DNA from: Mytilus californianus | Taxonomy: Eukaryota; Mollusca; Bivalvia; Mytilida; Mytilidae | DNA length: 64,000 bases | Direction: 5' to 3' | Assembly: GCF_021869535.1 (NCBI RefSeq) | Contig: NW_026262582.1 | Location: 59,780,851 to 59,844,850 of the forward strand | Shown here: positions 1 to 12,190 of the stretch, one piece after another | Layout: each line of letters opens with the position of its first letter | Numbering within the stretch: the stretch's first letter is position 1 | Notes under the pieces: generated by a model | The model's input: the letters and a program-made list of their open reading frames with translations, nothing else | Told to the model about the DNA's origin: nothing | Databases searched by the model: none | Position numbers and translations under genes: made by a program

Positions 1-1809
1 ATATCAACAGGAAATCTGTTTAGAACAAATAAGTGTGGAATACAAGGAAAAGTGATTTGCTTCATTGAACCTGACGAACTCATTACAAATCCGCATAGCA
101 ATGTTACATTTGGTATTGTTCTTTATCTACATGATATATTTAAGAAATAATGCATGCAAGCCATAGATTTGATATCAATATTATATTCACTAGGTCTGTG
201 CCATCATTTTCAAAAGTTGTCTCTAGCTTAACTTTATTTGTATTATAATAGAACAAATACGGTAATTTAAATAACTGGTGCGTATAGAAGTGTGATGTGT
301 GTTTGGCTGTTCTATTTTACTTCTTGTAAGATCAAGTAAAAAATGATCTATAAATCTATGGCTTACGTAAATTATTTTTCAAACAACCTCTAGAAAAAAA
401 ATTGTATAAGACAATGTACATTAAATATTTGAAATGTGAACCTCTAATTGACATGTTTACACCCAGAAATGTGCAACTAATGCAATATAATAGAAAACGA
501 AACTCCAATAAGCTCAAAACTGAATTTCAATGAGAAGGTATCCATATTTGAAGATTACAGGTAACGAATAACTTTCAGCTTTAGAATTTTCATTCGTTTG
601 ACGTCATGTTTTGACACGACGTTAATGCGTCAAGATCATTTATGAAATTTCTCGATTTTTTTTCTTTAATTCTTATTAGTAAAATTGTCCAAGCTCCAAT
701 GCTTTATTGTTTTTGTTATGCATTAGAATAGGAATAAAAGATATGTAGTTGTTTTTTAATTTCAATTTAAACACAGTGAAATCGACATAGTTTTGGAACA
801 AAGGTTACGTTCGATTCATGTAAAGGAGTAGGGCCACGAAGGGTTAAAACGACCCTGTCTCAGAAATTGACGAAATTATTGCAGAAGGATCACTAACTAG
901 TGTAGTTCATAAAACGATAACCATTAGACTTGTAACTGTGTTTGCATAATTTTCCAGGGCGTCAGAAAAGACCAAGGTACAATGGTATTTAAGCCATTTA
1001 AACGTAACGATAAAATTGTTTCCATTAACGTTCTAGTAACTTAATTTCTTTTTTAACTCCATTAACAGAAACTTAATAATAGTAAGGTTTAAGCTGCACA
1101 TAAGCGCTTGAATAAAATTGCCCGAATACTCGTTTTCTGTATTGATCTTCACGAAATAGAAATTGCAGAGACTATGTAAACAAACATAATTCTATAGCAT
1201 AGATTAAATTAAAAGTCATAAAGGATTTTAAAACATAAGCAATGGATGTCTTTTATTAGGCAGAAGGAATTTAGATTGAAAGCTGTTAAATATCTTGAGG
1301 AGCGAAGTACAGTCGTAAAAAAGTATGAGGATAATTGATCACACCACATCATCTTATTTGTATATGGAAAGAAAACCGTGATTCGCTAAAACACAGAAAA
1401 GTTTATTTTCTAGTAAAGAAGTAAAAGATGAAAACACAGATAAAGATAAACATTGTGTATAGACAGTACATAGCATTACATGTACGTCAACAATCATAGA
1501 ACACATTATAATTGTACAAAAGTCATCAGACTCCAGAACCACACGTGCACTCATAAACATCATTCTCATTTCGGAGGATTACATGACTGTTTACTTTCAA
1601 AGCAACATTCAGAGTTAAACACTTGATAACAATAGTTTCATAAAATACTGCCATTCATACGTCACTGACCACATTACTAGTACTGCTATCTCTAATTGTA
1701 CCTAAAGCGCATGAAATGTGTAGTCATCTGTAAAAATTGAAATATAATTCTTTCAAATGGTTCAATGTATCATTTTTATATTTTCCCAGAACTTTTTTAC
1801 ACTAAGTAA
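1..1809. other. AT-rich non-coding stretch
   Basis: I see no gene here; reading frames are short and have no domain-like composition. The only structured item is 819-841 (taaaggagtagggccacgaag), whose near-exact reverse complement lies at 6093-6112. This suggests two opposite copies of one dispersed repeat. Confidence 0.5.
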
Positions 1810-1818
1810 TAGTTTAAA

Positions 1819-2466
1819 GGCAGTGGCTATTTTGCCAGCGCCGCCAAAATTGAAAATATGCTATTTTACCAACTCTCGGTAAGCGGAAGCCAGCATGCCA
1901 GTAAAAAAGATTTTGTTTACAATATGCAATTCAAAATTGACTATTATTTCAAAACTAAATTTAATTTAAGCATTTTTGATTTTGAAGCTATGTGATTCAT
2001 TTTTTTTAGACTATATCGTTTTTATCAGCATATTTTAAAAATCGATCTGAGATTTAACTCTTCTGCATACATGTAGCATTAGACTGATTTTAGAAGTTAC
2101 TTCAACTACATGTTTTGATATGATTTCATTGCTACAAATGGATGCTCAATAGTTTTCATTTTTATTCCTGTTTACAAATTCTTATGTTCACTTCGACATT
2201 TATCGTTTTCAACTATATGTCGAATAATAATGTGATTCTCTTATGTTAACAATGCACATTTTTGTAGTATTTTTCCCAAGTAAATATTAAAATTCACTCT
2301 TTACAAAGAACCGGCAAAATAACAAATTCACTATATTGCCGGCGCCGGCAAAACAGTCATTGCTATCGAAATATGCTATTTTGCTTGTTTTAATTAAGAT
2401 ATTTTAATCACAGACGACAGCATAACATATTTTTATTTTGCCGGCGGCAGCAAAATAGCCACTGCC
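1819..2466. mobile_element. Non-autonomous DNA transposon (MITE-like), 648 bp, 9-bp target duplication
   Basis: The left end reads GGCAGTGGCTATTTTGCC and the right end is its inverted near-copy (gcaaaatagccactgcc). A perfect 9-bp direct repeat, TAGTTTAAA, flanks the element at 1810-1818 and 2467-2475, which is strong evidence of insertion. A further inverted copy of the terminal motif (gccggcgccggcaaaac) lies inside near 2338-2356. There is no coding capacity. A 9-bp duplication fits Mutator-like elements, but the superfamily cannot be fixed from the ends alone. Confidence 0.85.
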
Positions 2467-2475
2467 TAGTTTAAA

Positions 2476-5400
2476 AAACTCAAAAAGTTGACAGAATACT
2501 CATTCTCAGTTGTCCATTGTGGACGATTTCATTTAGCGATTTAGCTATATTCAAATAAATCTACCCGACTTTTGCATATTTCTATCAAATACGTTTTAAA
2601 AGAACAAATATTTTTATTATTTTATGATTCGTGTTCTCGTTAAAGTGGCATTCGCTACGAGATAAAGAATTTTTTTTTTTTTTTTCAAACATTTATGAAA
2701 GTGAAATTGTGGAATAATAATTTGCTTTTAGCAGCCAGTTTGGTTCAGTTTTGTCATAATAAGCAAAGAAACGTCGCTACTGAATTATTCACTTGCAAGT
2801 TAGTAATTCGACCTCATTAAATCAATAGTCATGTGATGTTGAATTGAACCCCACAGCTAGAGATGGCTTACGCATGAACTAGGCGTGGTCAGGTATTAAA
2901 AGAAGAAGAATGTCAACATTTGAAGTGAAACAAGGGTAAACCATTTGCTTGACTGATTCGATCTACAAAAACTCATTCTTATACAGGTAAAAACGATTAT
3001 TAACATATTGATTTAGCCTATAATATCAAATCAAACAGACCTAGAAAAATCCAATTGCTATCTATTTATAGATGGCGTCTAGACTAAAATACACACGAAC
3101 TGCTGATACATATTATCGAGTTTATGATTCGTAAATTGTTTATTTTATACTTTTTTTTAATATGGATATACGTTTTAATATGTTATAATTCGAATATGAG
3201 AATTTGAGTCAAATCTGTGAACATGAATTTGACAGCTAATGCCCCTTTAATTTTAAAACTTAAAATTCTTTTTTAAAGCTTTTACAATTGTCAATTTAAT
3301 CTTAATTAGCTTTTATCTTGTAATCTGAACTAGTCTTGCTCGTGGTTAAAGTGTTCCGGTATTCCATATACAACTATCATTCTTATCTCAAAAAAAGTTC
3401 GAGTGTACTTTGTTATTATTTTTATTATCATTTGGTCAAATTAAACAGCTTCATGCCTCAATCCGTATGAAAAAAGAAGATGTGATATTATTGCAAAGAA
3501 GACAACTTTCAACCAGATACCGAATGACGTGCACGGATTCATTTTTGAAACTAATAGAATTCCATGAATATCAGTTTTTTTTTTTATTTGGCGTTGATTG
3601 TAACGATGTAAGTGTATGTAAGCTGCGTCCATTCAAGTAATGTATTATCTATAACTATAATTAATATACAAGATCATTTATTTGCGTCTATATATAAAAA
3701 GGAGATGTGGTATGATTGCCAATGAGACAACTCTTCACAATGTTTGTATTCCTTAAAGTGAAATGACATGTGAACTATTTCTCATGGATATGTTATATTA
3801 ACCTGTAAAAATGTTTTTAGAGTTTTCAAAAGTTTGCTTCGTTGCAAAAAGTACGATATAAACAAATAGGTTTCAAAAAGATGAGCAAGAGGAATACTAT
3901 GATAAACGTCAATGTGACAGCTACCTAACAATGATACAACTAATATTCTATTCTTCACACTACACTCTGCTCACTGTCAAATTCGTCCATGGCATGTGGA
4001 ATAAATGCTGCATCTTAAAGAGAAGCTCCTCAATTATAGACTCCATGTGTGATGTCCAAGTTATGTCTTGTATACCCTAGATACCAGAGCCTAGAGTCAA
4101 TGTGCGAAAATTAACATGTTCTCGTCCGGAATATGCATCTAACTTGTAGCTGGACGTTAAACAGTCATCCATCCTCATGAGACAAACAACTAATGTAGTA
4201 AATTGGTGTGTTTCTTTGATATTCAATAATCTTGTTCTTTTTTTTTTTTTTTTTGCCCCCAAAAAGTGAAATAATAGACGCGTAAACATCTTCTCAAAAG
4301 ATTTTGAAATCTTTAATCATTTATTTAATTATGTTTAAAGTCATTATTGTACTGTAACTTTAGAGGATATTTGATTGATAGTTGTTTGACGAACGACCAG
4401 TGGCAAATACTTCATGCATATTTATGACGGAGAGCAATTAAGAGAATCTATTTCAAACAGGAAACAGGAAATAACAGGTGTTGTCATTGAACATAAGAGA
4501 AAAATCTCCAAAAAGGTTGGGGGGGATAAAAATTCATAAAACCAATAAAATCATCCAACACCATGAACATATAGAGGCGACAAAAAAAACAGAGATAAAA
4601 AAATATAAAAACAGTTTACTACAGATTGAAAACGAACCTCGGGCCACCACAAGAAACGAAAAAATCAGAAGTATAAAGATATCTCATAGATAATTTATTC
4701 ATAGTAATCAGCCGTTTTTGTTTGTCGCATGTTACATAGTCTCACTCAAATTTAAAAGAGACCACCAAAACGGGACCAAATAAACAATTGCTCCTTGTAT
4801 GCATTCTGGCCAATTATGCACGCTATCTCACGTGAATATCATATATTTATTTGAAGTTACCGAAGCTATATGATTGTGTCATATAGTTTTGTTTCATCTT
4901 TATTTCAGTTTTCATTGAAAAAAAATATTTGTTCTGGTTGAATGTCACGGACAGTATACATTATGCCCTCTCATGGCGTTGTAATTTTTATTTTAAATAA
5001 AGAAATATTGAAAAGCTTATTCAACCACTGTGCAATATGGTATCAAAATTCTCACGTGGTTTCTTCTTATGTCCTACGATTTTCTGTGTATGTTATTTTT
5101 CATAGTTCTGTAATTCATTTACACCATCCGTGGTAATTATTTAAAATGTTAACTTGGCATGCCATAAATGATAGAAAATGCGGACGTGAAAGAAAGCACT
5201 TCATCAAAGCGTCAACATGAGATTACATTCCGCGGAGGTTACATTTCGACGATTTCGTCTTTAAAAAACAAAATACGTGTATCTAAAAGGAAATTTGTAT
5301 TAGATTTTTATGTTGACACCCATATATATCAATCTGCTGGATGTAGAATTTTACGGAAAAAAAACTACGGCTCTAATTTAAAACTGTCATATTTTTGTTT

Positions 5401-5529
5401 GCAAAGCATAGCACACTAGCACAATTATTACAAAATAACTTTGAAATGAACTTTAGAATAATTGGCAAATTCATAATTTTTATTTCAACCAATTTGTCTT
5501 GTTTTCTAATAAAAACAGTTAAGAGGATG
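2476..5529. other. Non-coding DNA with repeat scraps
   Basis: No gene is seen. It holds poly-T runs at 2670-2685 and 4238-4254, and two degenerate minus-orientation starts of the common retroelement tail near 3466-3530 and 3697-3745 (gagatgtggtatgattgccaatgagacaac style). A fragment near 4120-4165 resembles the 'ggaatatgcat..ctggacgttaa' interspersed repeat also seen at 42000. Confidence 0.5.
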
Positions 5530-5757
5530 TATTTAAAAACCTCGCCGGATCGGCGGTTAACGAAGCTTCGCTAAAAACAAAGACTTGTTACTCCATTTTC
5601 TTCTTTTTTGTTTGTTATAAATAAGAAAATAATAAATTATAGAATTTATTCTATTTATAGCAATTGTACAAGTTCTTGGTACAGTTATTTCGCCACAGAA
5701 TCTATTGTACCTCGGAAATGGCGGCGTTGAATCAGGATTTGCTTGTTAGCAAAAGTT

Positions 5758-5881
5758 AAATTTTCGCTATTGCCACAGGCCTCGAACACGTAAAATAGTG
5801 TTGCAAACTGAGTCAAAGTGTCAAACTATCAAAATAAGAGTAAACTTACTTTGGTCGAGGCCTGTGGCCAATGCGAAATTT
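5758..5881. repeat. Imperfect inverted repeat / hairpin
   Basis: The left arm at 5758-5784 (ending gccacaggcctcg) is matched by the right arm at 5856-5881 (starting cgaggcctgtggc). The two arms of about 26 bp are separated by about 71 bp. The transcript would fold into a long hairpin. It is probably a small foldback element; no target duplication is evident. Confidence 0.7.
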
Positions 5882-7899
5882 AGCCAGGATGTGTGAAATT
5901 CTTTAAGAATTTGGACATTTTGAGAGTTCCGGTTTGATTCCGGGTATAACGTCACATTAATGACGTCACAAAAATATGATTTTATACTATAATAACAAAT
6001 AACGATATACGTAGATATGTTTTAGCTATAAAGGATCCACCTTATTTCTCTTTTATTTTTTGTCACCTCACAGGGCCAATATCGGCACTTCGTGGCCATA
6101 CTCCTTTGCGTATGAGGAAAGCAGAAACACCCATAACATGTAGATTAGTGAGTATGCACTAAATATTGGAATATCACGCTTTTCCTCACGACGCAAAAGC
6201 AGCCCGTCATATCAAACTTCTTGGTTTTTTTCCTTACACGCATCAACACTACAAACGTATGTATGTATTATTTTACTTGCACTTTATTATTCTAGGTTAT
6301 TCATTTATGATTTTTCAGAGGTTTTTTTAATATAAAAACGTCTGATTATGAGAATTCTTTAAGTCATGACAACAAATAATATGGCTTTAATTGACTTACA
6401 ACTACTCGAGAACCTTTTAATACTTAATAAAATACTGTATGTTTGACTGAAGTTGATAAGTTTCAGTTTAAGTATCACGGAACATGTAAATCACACGTAT
6501 TCCTCAAAAAAATGTCTTTGTTTTGTTAAATTATATGATTTTATCTTTTGCAGTAAAACTGCATTATTTCCTCACCACTAAGGTTGATGATTATAATGTT
6601 GATGGACGTCATGGACGATGAGAGAGAGAGAGAAAAAAAAACTATGTGATTTAGTTTTCCACAAAAAAAAACGTCAATTGATGACACTTCACATGTTTTG
6701 TGCTACATCCTTTGTTTTATGAATTATTTCCGCACATATTCATCAGATATTTGAAATCATCATTGTATTCCGATAATAGGGTTAAAATGATTTCCTTCCT
6801 CAATTTAATTTACCCTCATTTTAAAAATGTTCGTGTTGTGTTCTTAAGTACTGTGGTTCACATTTCAAAAGGGCATGTCACAAAATCTTTTGATTTCTGA
6901 ATTTTAGCTGGACAAAATTGTTAATGCTCGAAAATTTATAAAATATATTTCATAGTATACTTCAAGAATTCCAAGGTTGCTATCTATTTAACGAATATCC
7001 CACCTCCTGATTTGCATTTGACATGACGCACACATTGAATAATAATATGATTTTTTATTGAAATGTCTACATCAACCATAACATCAGAACATCTTTCATA
7101 AATACGGGTTGATAATTTTCGGAAAAACATAACCGAAAAGATGGTATTCAATATGTGATGTGTGATATTCCAAGAAATTCTTTGGAATTTATTAAATTTT
7201 GTTTTAATAAAAAACCTATTAAAAAAGCAAAATAACTATCGACAACAAAAAACTGTCTAAAAGACATGATTCACAAATAAAACATTTATTTTTCAATTGA
7301 TAATTCTAATTTTGAATTTCTGACAATTGAAAATTAATTTCTATTTGGAATTTCTATTCTTAAATTGAAAAAATTAAAACTGCAAATAATGAATCGCGAA
7401 TAATTTTTGAAGGCGACAGTAGTTTACAGATGCTCAAACATCGTATATTGATAAAAATAACAAAGGTAACACACACAATCTGAAATAGAATCAATTTGCT
7501 GAGTGCGTCGATATGGTAAGCGTTATTTTTTGCGCATACATCACCCACCATGCGAATTACATTTGTAAAAATGTCACAATTGGAAAAAGGACACCAATGG
7601 TAAAATTACAGATCAGACGACTATACTGGTATCTAAAAATCCTAGACCGTAAAACTTGTTCAGTTATTAAGACACCGAAACATCCTAACGGTCCACCAAT
7701 TCGAAATGGTAAACGCAAAATGTGGTGTCGATTTAAATCGTTCTTTTTCAAAAGCGGATTCTTGCTTACGTAACACGACCTTGTTGACACGAATAGTAAT
7801 TGATATGGTCATAATAAAAAAAGTAACTGTTTACAAAACTTTTAAATTTTCGAAATACTGATGATTTTCTACCCCAAAAATAGATAACTTTATCTATAT
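5882..7899. other. Non-coding DNA, no gene seen
   Basis: Apart from the 6093-6112 partner of the 819-841 repeat and a short GA run at about 6619-6634, I see no domain, splice-bounded exon or repeat array. Confidence 0.45.
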
Positions 7900-8050
7900 T
7901 TGGCAAAACCTTTCGGACCTTTTGGTGCTCAATGCTCTCCAACTTCGTGATTTATTTGGCCTTTTAAACTTTGTTTATTCGAGCGTCACCGATGAGTCTT
8001 TTGTAGACGAAACGCGCGTTTGGCATGCAAACCTTTAATCCTGGTGTTTT
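7900..8050 (+). repeat. Dispersed repeat carrying a hammerhead-like core
   Basis: The block runs from 'ccttttggtgctcaatgctc' through the hammerhead-like segment to 'ctggtgtttttgatgag'. Related, more decayed copies lie at about 21430-21560 (+), 50430-50525 (+), 13490-13570 (-) and 13890-13965 (-). The shared order (ctc-aacttcgt-atttggc, then gagcgtca..gatgag) shows that one family is dispersed through the window. Confidence 0.7.
7983..8025 (+). ncRNA. Hammerhead ribozyme-like motif (one core change)
   Basis: Stem I pairs gtca (7985-7988) with tggc (8021-8024), including one T-G wobble. The core is CCGATGA at 7989-7995, where the consensus is CUGAUGA. Stem II pairs GTCT (7996-7999) with AGAC (8005-8008), loop TTTGT. 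GAAA follows at 8009-8012. Stem III is the minimal ACG/CGT at 8012-8019, and the cleavage-site residue is T at 8020. All conserved positions except U4 (here C) are present, so it is a recognisable but probably weakened hammerhead. Minimal stem III forms are known from Penelope-like and related elements, where they work as dimers. Confidence 0.6.
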
Positions 8051-10931
8051 TGATGAGTGTATTGTTAATGACGTCCTTATAGAGTGAACAAACACAATTG
8101 TAAAATATCAATTAAGATATATAAATGTAATACAATGTGACAGTGGGTATGTTCCGTGAGAAATGGGAAGGTGAAAAATACTCTGAAAATGCTGATTAAC
8201 TGGTACATGCACAATAAGTAAGACTTTGTAAAGAAAGATTTGGAAGGACCACAAATAATAAATGTGTATCAACGTTTTGTAGAAAAAAAATCTCCGTTTA
8301 ATGAAACGATGTAGTCGACCTTTGGAACGAGTATTGGAAATAATTGTGTAAACAATAGGCGCATCAAAGGTTTTGATATAACTATAGAATTATAAAGGTT
8401 GTGAATGAAGGTTTTGCAGAATGTTTAGGAATCCACATTTGAATGAGAACGAATGGTTGGATATACCCCATCAGAATAGTTCTGAAGGTCTTATTTTAGT
8501 TTAGACAGAATGGTTGGAAGACTTTTAGAAACAAGTGTTTACATCAACTCTACAGATATATAATGAATGTAATAAATGTTTTAAAGACAACTATAAAAAA
8601 TATCATGAACATTGGAGTAAAGATATGTAAAGGGTCTCTATTTTTGTATGATCAGGATAATTTATCAAAACAAAAAGGTAAACATAACCATGTTGTAAAT
8701 GATATGATTTTGGCAAGGACAGCACGATGAGTTATTGAACTACCAAATGTCTTTTTAGGCACAATATTGTTTTCTATTAACAGCAAAATTTGTATAGAAA
8801 TGCTACTGTATCACTGAAGCAAAATACACGAATTCCATCACGTTTTTTGATACTGTGTATTGTTTTTTTTTTTGTTTCTTAATTTATTGTACATTGACAA
8901 TGTGAGATTGACTTTTGTTCTACTTCAAATGCTGAAAGTGATATGCCTTCATAGGTATTGCGGAATCCTAAGCCTGACCAAAACAAGCTTTGAGACAAGA
9001 AATTATTGTTTCCTGTTCCATTTATAAGACATTGTTCAGGGCGTTTTGATATTGCTTTCAATCAACAATTATACACTATAAATATGTTAAAGGAAATCAT
9101 ACTTATATGAAGAACAATCGAAAATATGTGATACTTGTATAATCAGGAAATGGTTATCTATACCAATTTATTATAGTTGGGCAAATATATTTTGTTTTCT
9201 CTGTTCTTAAGATGTATCCACACTTTACCATATACATATGATATACCCACAGACATGTGGATTAGGTCTGTAATTAACATAGTTCAGCTTGGATTTGTTA
9301 TTAGTTTGAAGGGACCTAATATTTACTTGAACGGGCCTTTAATCGGGTGAGTAATTTTTAAAAAATATGTTCTATTTAAGGTTAAAGCAAGAAATAGACA
9401 GACTACTTCAATTCCAATTCAACTATGGTTATTAATAATCACGGATATACAGAACACTGAAACTGCTCTGGGATGTTTACATCTACACCAGCGTTTATTT
9501 CTGCTAAATGTATTACTTTTTTTTACTTTTTTTTGTAGACGTTCCAGCATCTTTCCCCAACATAATAGACATGAATACTGCTGTAAAGATTTCCACGAAG
9601 TCAGTGGCCGCTGTGAAGGTACATTACGCTATTAAGATAAGTGTGTGTTGTCCAAATATTGTTCATACTATATTTCAGTTGTTGTTTAAAAATTTCAAAC
9701 ACGTTGATACTTAGTATCAAACTATTGAAGGACTACCTTAGCAGCATTTAGCTTGATATATAGCACCATTAATATATTAGTCATAGGATATTCAGTTCAA
9801 AAAGAACGTTTCATCGATATTCTTCTGTGTTTAAATATTTGCAATGACATTAAATATAATTGTTTAAAAATGTATTTAACATACTTAATCTGAAGTTCAT
9901 TAAACACGTTTGGCTTGATGCGTACATGTATTGATTTCTTGTTATGATACTGTGGTCCTCGGGAAAGATACTTACGTCATTGAACAGCTTATATCATCAA
10001 AACTTGTATATGTTCATGTTTTGATATTGGTCTTTTTATCAGTATTGACAAAAGCAACTGAACCACTGCCACAACAATCATTCCTATTTACGACAACAAG
10101 TTTTAGTATGTTATGACTTCGTAAAAGAACGTGATGGGCTCATTGTATGTTTACAGGCGAAAATTATGAATCCATCTGATTTTATTCGACGCTTTTTAAC
10201 TTTATCTAAACGTGTATTTTTTTTTATTTTGTTTCGATGAGTCGGATGTTCATGGTTGATGTTGCCTGTTGTCATGTTCAATATTTCCGGTAAATCCTGA
10301 TATCCTTTCCATTACACAAACTTCAATATAAAATCTAAGTCGCTAAAATATGTTAAACTTTAAATTATGTTTTCAAAATATGTATGAATGAAACTAAAAC
10401 TATCATACATCGGCTGTCTACGTCAATTTAATAAAAAAGATAATAAAATACGCATGATAAGATATGATAAAACAAAGCCACTGACGAAGTTCCTAGCATT
10501 GGACATGTATATGGATATGTTTGGTTTAAACTTGTCTTCAAGATGGATTCAATCCTCTCCTGTTTTAATCGCAGTCAGTTGACTAACACGGGCAATAAAT
10601 ACAAACTTACAATACAAATCAATACAGATTATCGCATACGGTTGTTACTGTATATCCAAAGTGAACGACTTCATTCGCAAACCGGTACTACTAATTTCAT
10701 TGTTTGAAATCTTGTAACTGACATCATGCTTAACGATATGTTAAATTATTTTAACCAAGTGTCTCTTTCATCGGTACATTTCGGATAACGTATATTGCAG
10801 GTATATTACAAATACTGTCAAAAAAATTTGAATACTTAAGAAGAATTTCAAATTTGGTTTGTCGACTTGCACTTGTACTATTGAGGTCCAGTCACATTAC
10901 ATAATAACTGTAATATACATTTTTTACTCAG
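8051..10931. other. Non-coding DNA upstream of the EGF exons
   Basis: No domain-bearing exon is seen. A splice-bounded open segment exists at 9539-9618 (after a T-rich tract ending tttgtag and before GTACAT), but its protein matches nothing I know and its exit phase does not fit the EGF chain. Any first exon or signal peptide of the gene ending at 14287 would have to lie here or upstream of the window, and I cannot identify one. Confidence 0.4.
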
Positions 10932-11096
10932 GTTGCCCAGCTGGTCAATATGGACTAAAATGCAAACTGTCTTGTCCTGATGGTTATTATGGCTTTAGAT
11001 GTAAACAAAGTTGTAATTGTCTAAATGACGGAGTGTGTCATTAAGTCGACGGTTGTGTCTGCAGAGACGGTTTTTCAGGGGAAGCGTGTGAGAAAG
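10932..11096 (+). pseudogene. EGF-like domain exon with in-frame stop
   Basis: The exon is bounded by acceptor tttttactcag (AG 10930-10931) and donor GTATGC (11097), and is in phase 1 at both ends, as is usual for EGF modules. It reads [20 protein letters not shown], then [16 protein letters not shown], a TAA stop at 11042-11044, then VDGCVCRDGFSGEACEK. The Cys spacing and the G-x-x-G-x-x-C ending match laminin/MEGF-type EGF repeats of cell-surface receptors. The paralogous exon at 49808 has CHHVHGC where this one has CH-stop-VDGC, so the stop replaces the second His. Either the locus is a pseudogene, the exon is skipped, or the base is an assembly or allelic error. It lies 0.9 kb upstream of another EGF-like exon on the same strand. 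Confidence 0.75.
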
Positions 11097-11978
11097 GTAT
11101 GCATAGATATGGGTTATTCTTGTATATGATCTTGCTAGTTCTAACTCTCTTTTTTCATTTGCAGCTTTGCTTTTCTTCTAACTACATCACAGTTGATGGC
11201 TGTAAATCTTTTTTTTAATCGAAGCATTGGTTGATAGAAATACTCAACATTACTAAATGTATCCCCATTACATTTCTCAATAAACAATTTTAATTGATGT
11301 ACGCTTTACCTAATTTCTGATAAATAAATGCTAATCAGACAAAAAACCTTGTCGATGAGAAGACTTCATGGACTTGCATTGTTATAATTTACATTTCCCA
11401 CACGAATTTCTGGGGCCAGAAAAAGCAAAATGTACTATATATTTGTTTTGTATGCCTTGTTTGTGCTTGCTCAACTAACACAGTTGCAGAGTCTTAATAA
11501 ATCAGTCCGTTCTGTTCATCATAACTACCTGATGACAAATATGCTTGAACTAACCTGTTTCATACTTGCATTACACAATGAACCAACGATAAAATTACAA
11601 CATTTTGACGTATGGCATTTAATACATATTAGAATGATTTCAAATTGCCTTTTTTTTCCGCCGGCACAGAGATCGGTTCAAATTGTCGTTTGCTTTGTGT
11701 TTGTGGCCTGCGATGTTGACACACATCTGGTTGTACTAATAATCGACTTTGTCGTATAGTGGCTAGGTGGTTCTGAAAAGCTCTAGTAGTGTGTGAGAAA
11801 ACATGATAAATTAACAGGACAGTTTGTGTAAGCACTCTATAAAATGATTCTGTTATCTCAAATTTCATTAGTTAAAATATTTAACAAATGCAAAAGTCAT
11901 CATTGATAATACAATTTGATTTGTGGACACCATTAACATATAATTCAAAATCCTTAGCATGTTTTTTAAATGTTAAAG
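11097..11978 (+). other. Intron between EGF-like exons
   Basis: It is bounded by donor GTATGC at 11097 and acceptor tgttaaag at 11978, and both boundaries are phase 1. The longer reading frames inside have no domain features. I see no repeats in it. Confidence 0.6.
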
Positions 11979-12190
11979 CTTGTCTTCCTGGAAAATTTGA
12001 TAATAGATGTCAACAGACATGCAACTGTTCTGCTGGATTTACGTGTGAATGGATGACAGGAAAATGTAGTTGTCTTCAAGGACCGACTCAAGGGTTGTGT
12101 AACTACGACAGTACAATTAAATTGCATGTGCAAGGGATCACAACTACAACATACATCAAGGACACTACCAGTGAAGCCTTCCATCAAGGC
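11979..12190 (+). CDS. EGF-like / extracellular stalk exon of a membrane protein
   Basis: The acceptor is AG at 11977-11978 and the donor is a strong GTAAGT at 12191. The exon enters in phase 1 and leaves in phase 0. It encodes ACLPGKFDNRCQQTCNCSAG, then FTCEWMTGKCSCLQG, a Cys-rich laminin-EGF-like half-module. A Thr-rich Cys-free stretch (GITTTTYIKDTTSEAF) follows and looks like a juxtamembrane stalk. The likely role is the membrane-proximal ectodomain of a small EGF receptor-like protein, probably at the cell surface. It follows the stop-bearing EGF exon and precedes the membrane-span exon at 14121. At least one linking exon is needed between, because phase 0 here does not join phase 1 there. 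I did not find that exon. Confidence 0.7.

Noticed and set aside
1354-1569. 71-residue minus-strand frame and many similar small frames (e.g. 24824-25126, 18459-18731, 38706-38936)
   Set aside because: Length is within chance expectation for AT-rich DNA with no domain, no splice context and no codon bias.
9539-9618. Splice-bounded open segment reading VPASFPNIIDMNTAVKIS..
   Set aside because: It has an acceptor and a possible donor but no recognisable domain, no Cys, and an exit phase that does not match the phase-1 EGF exon downstream.
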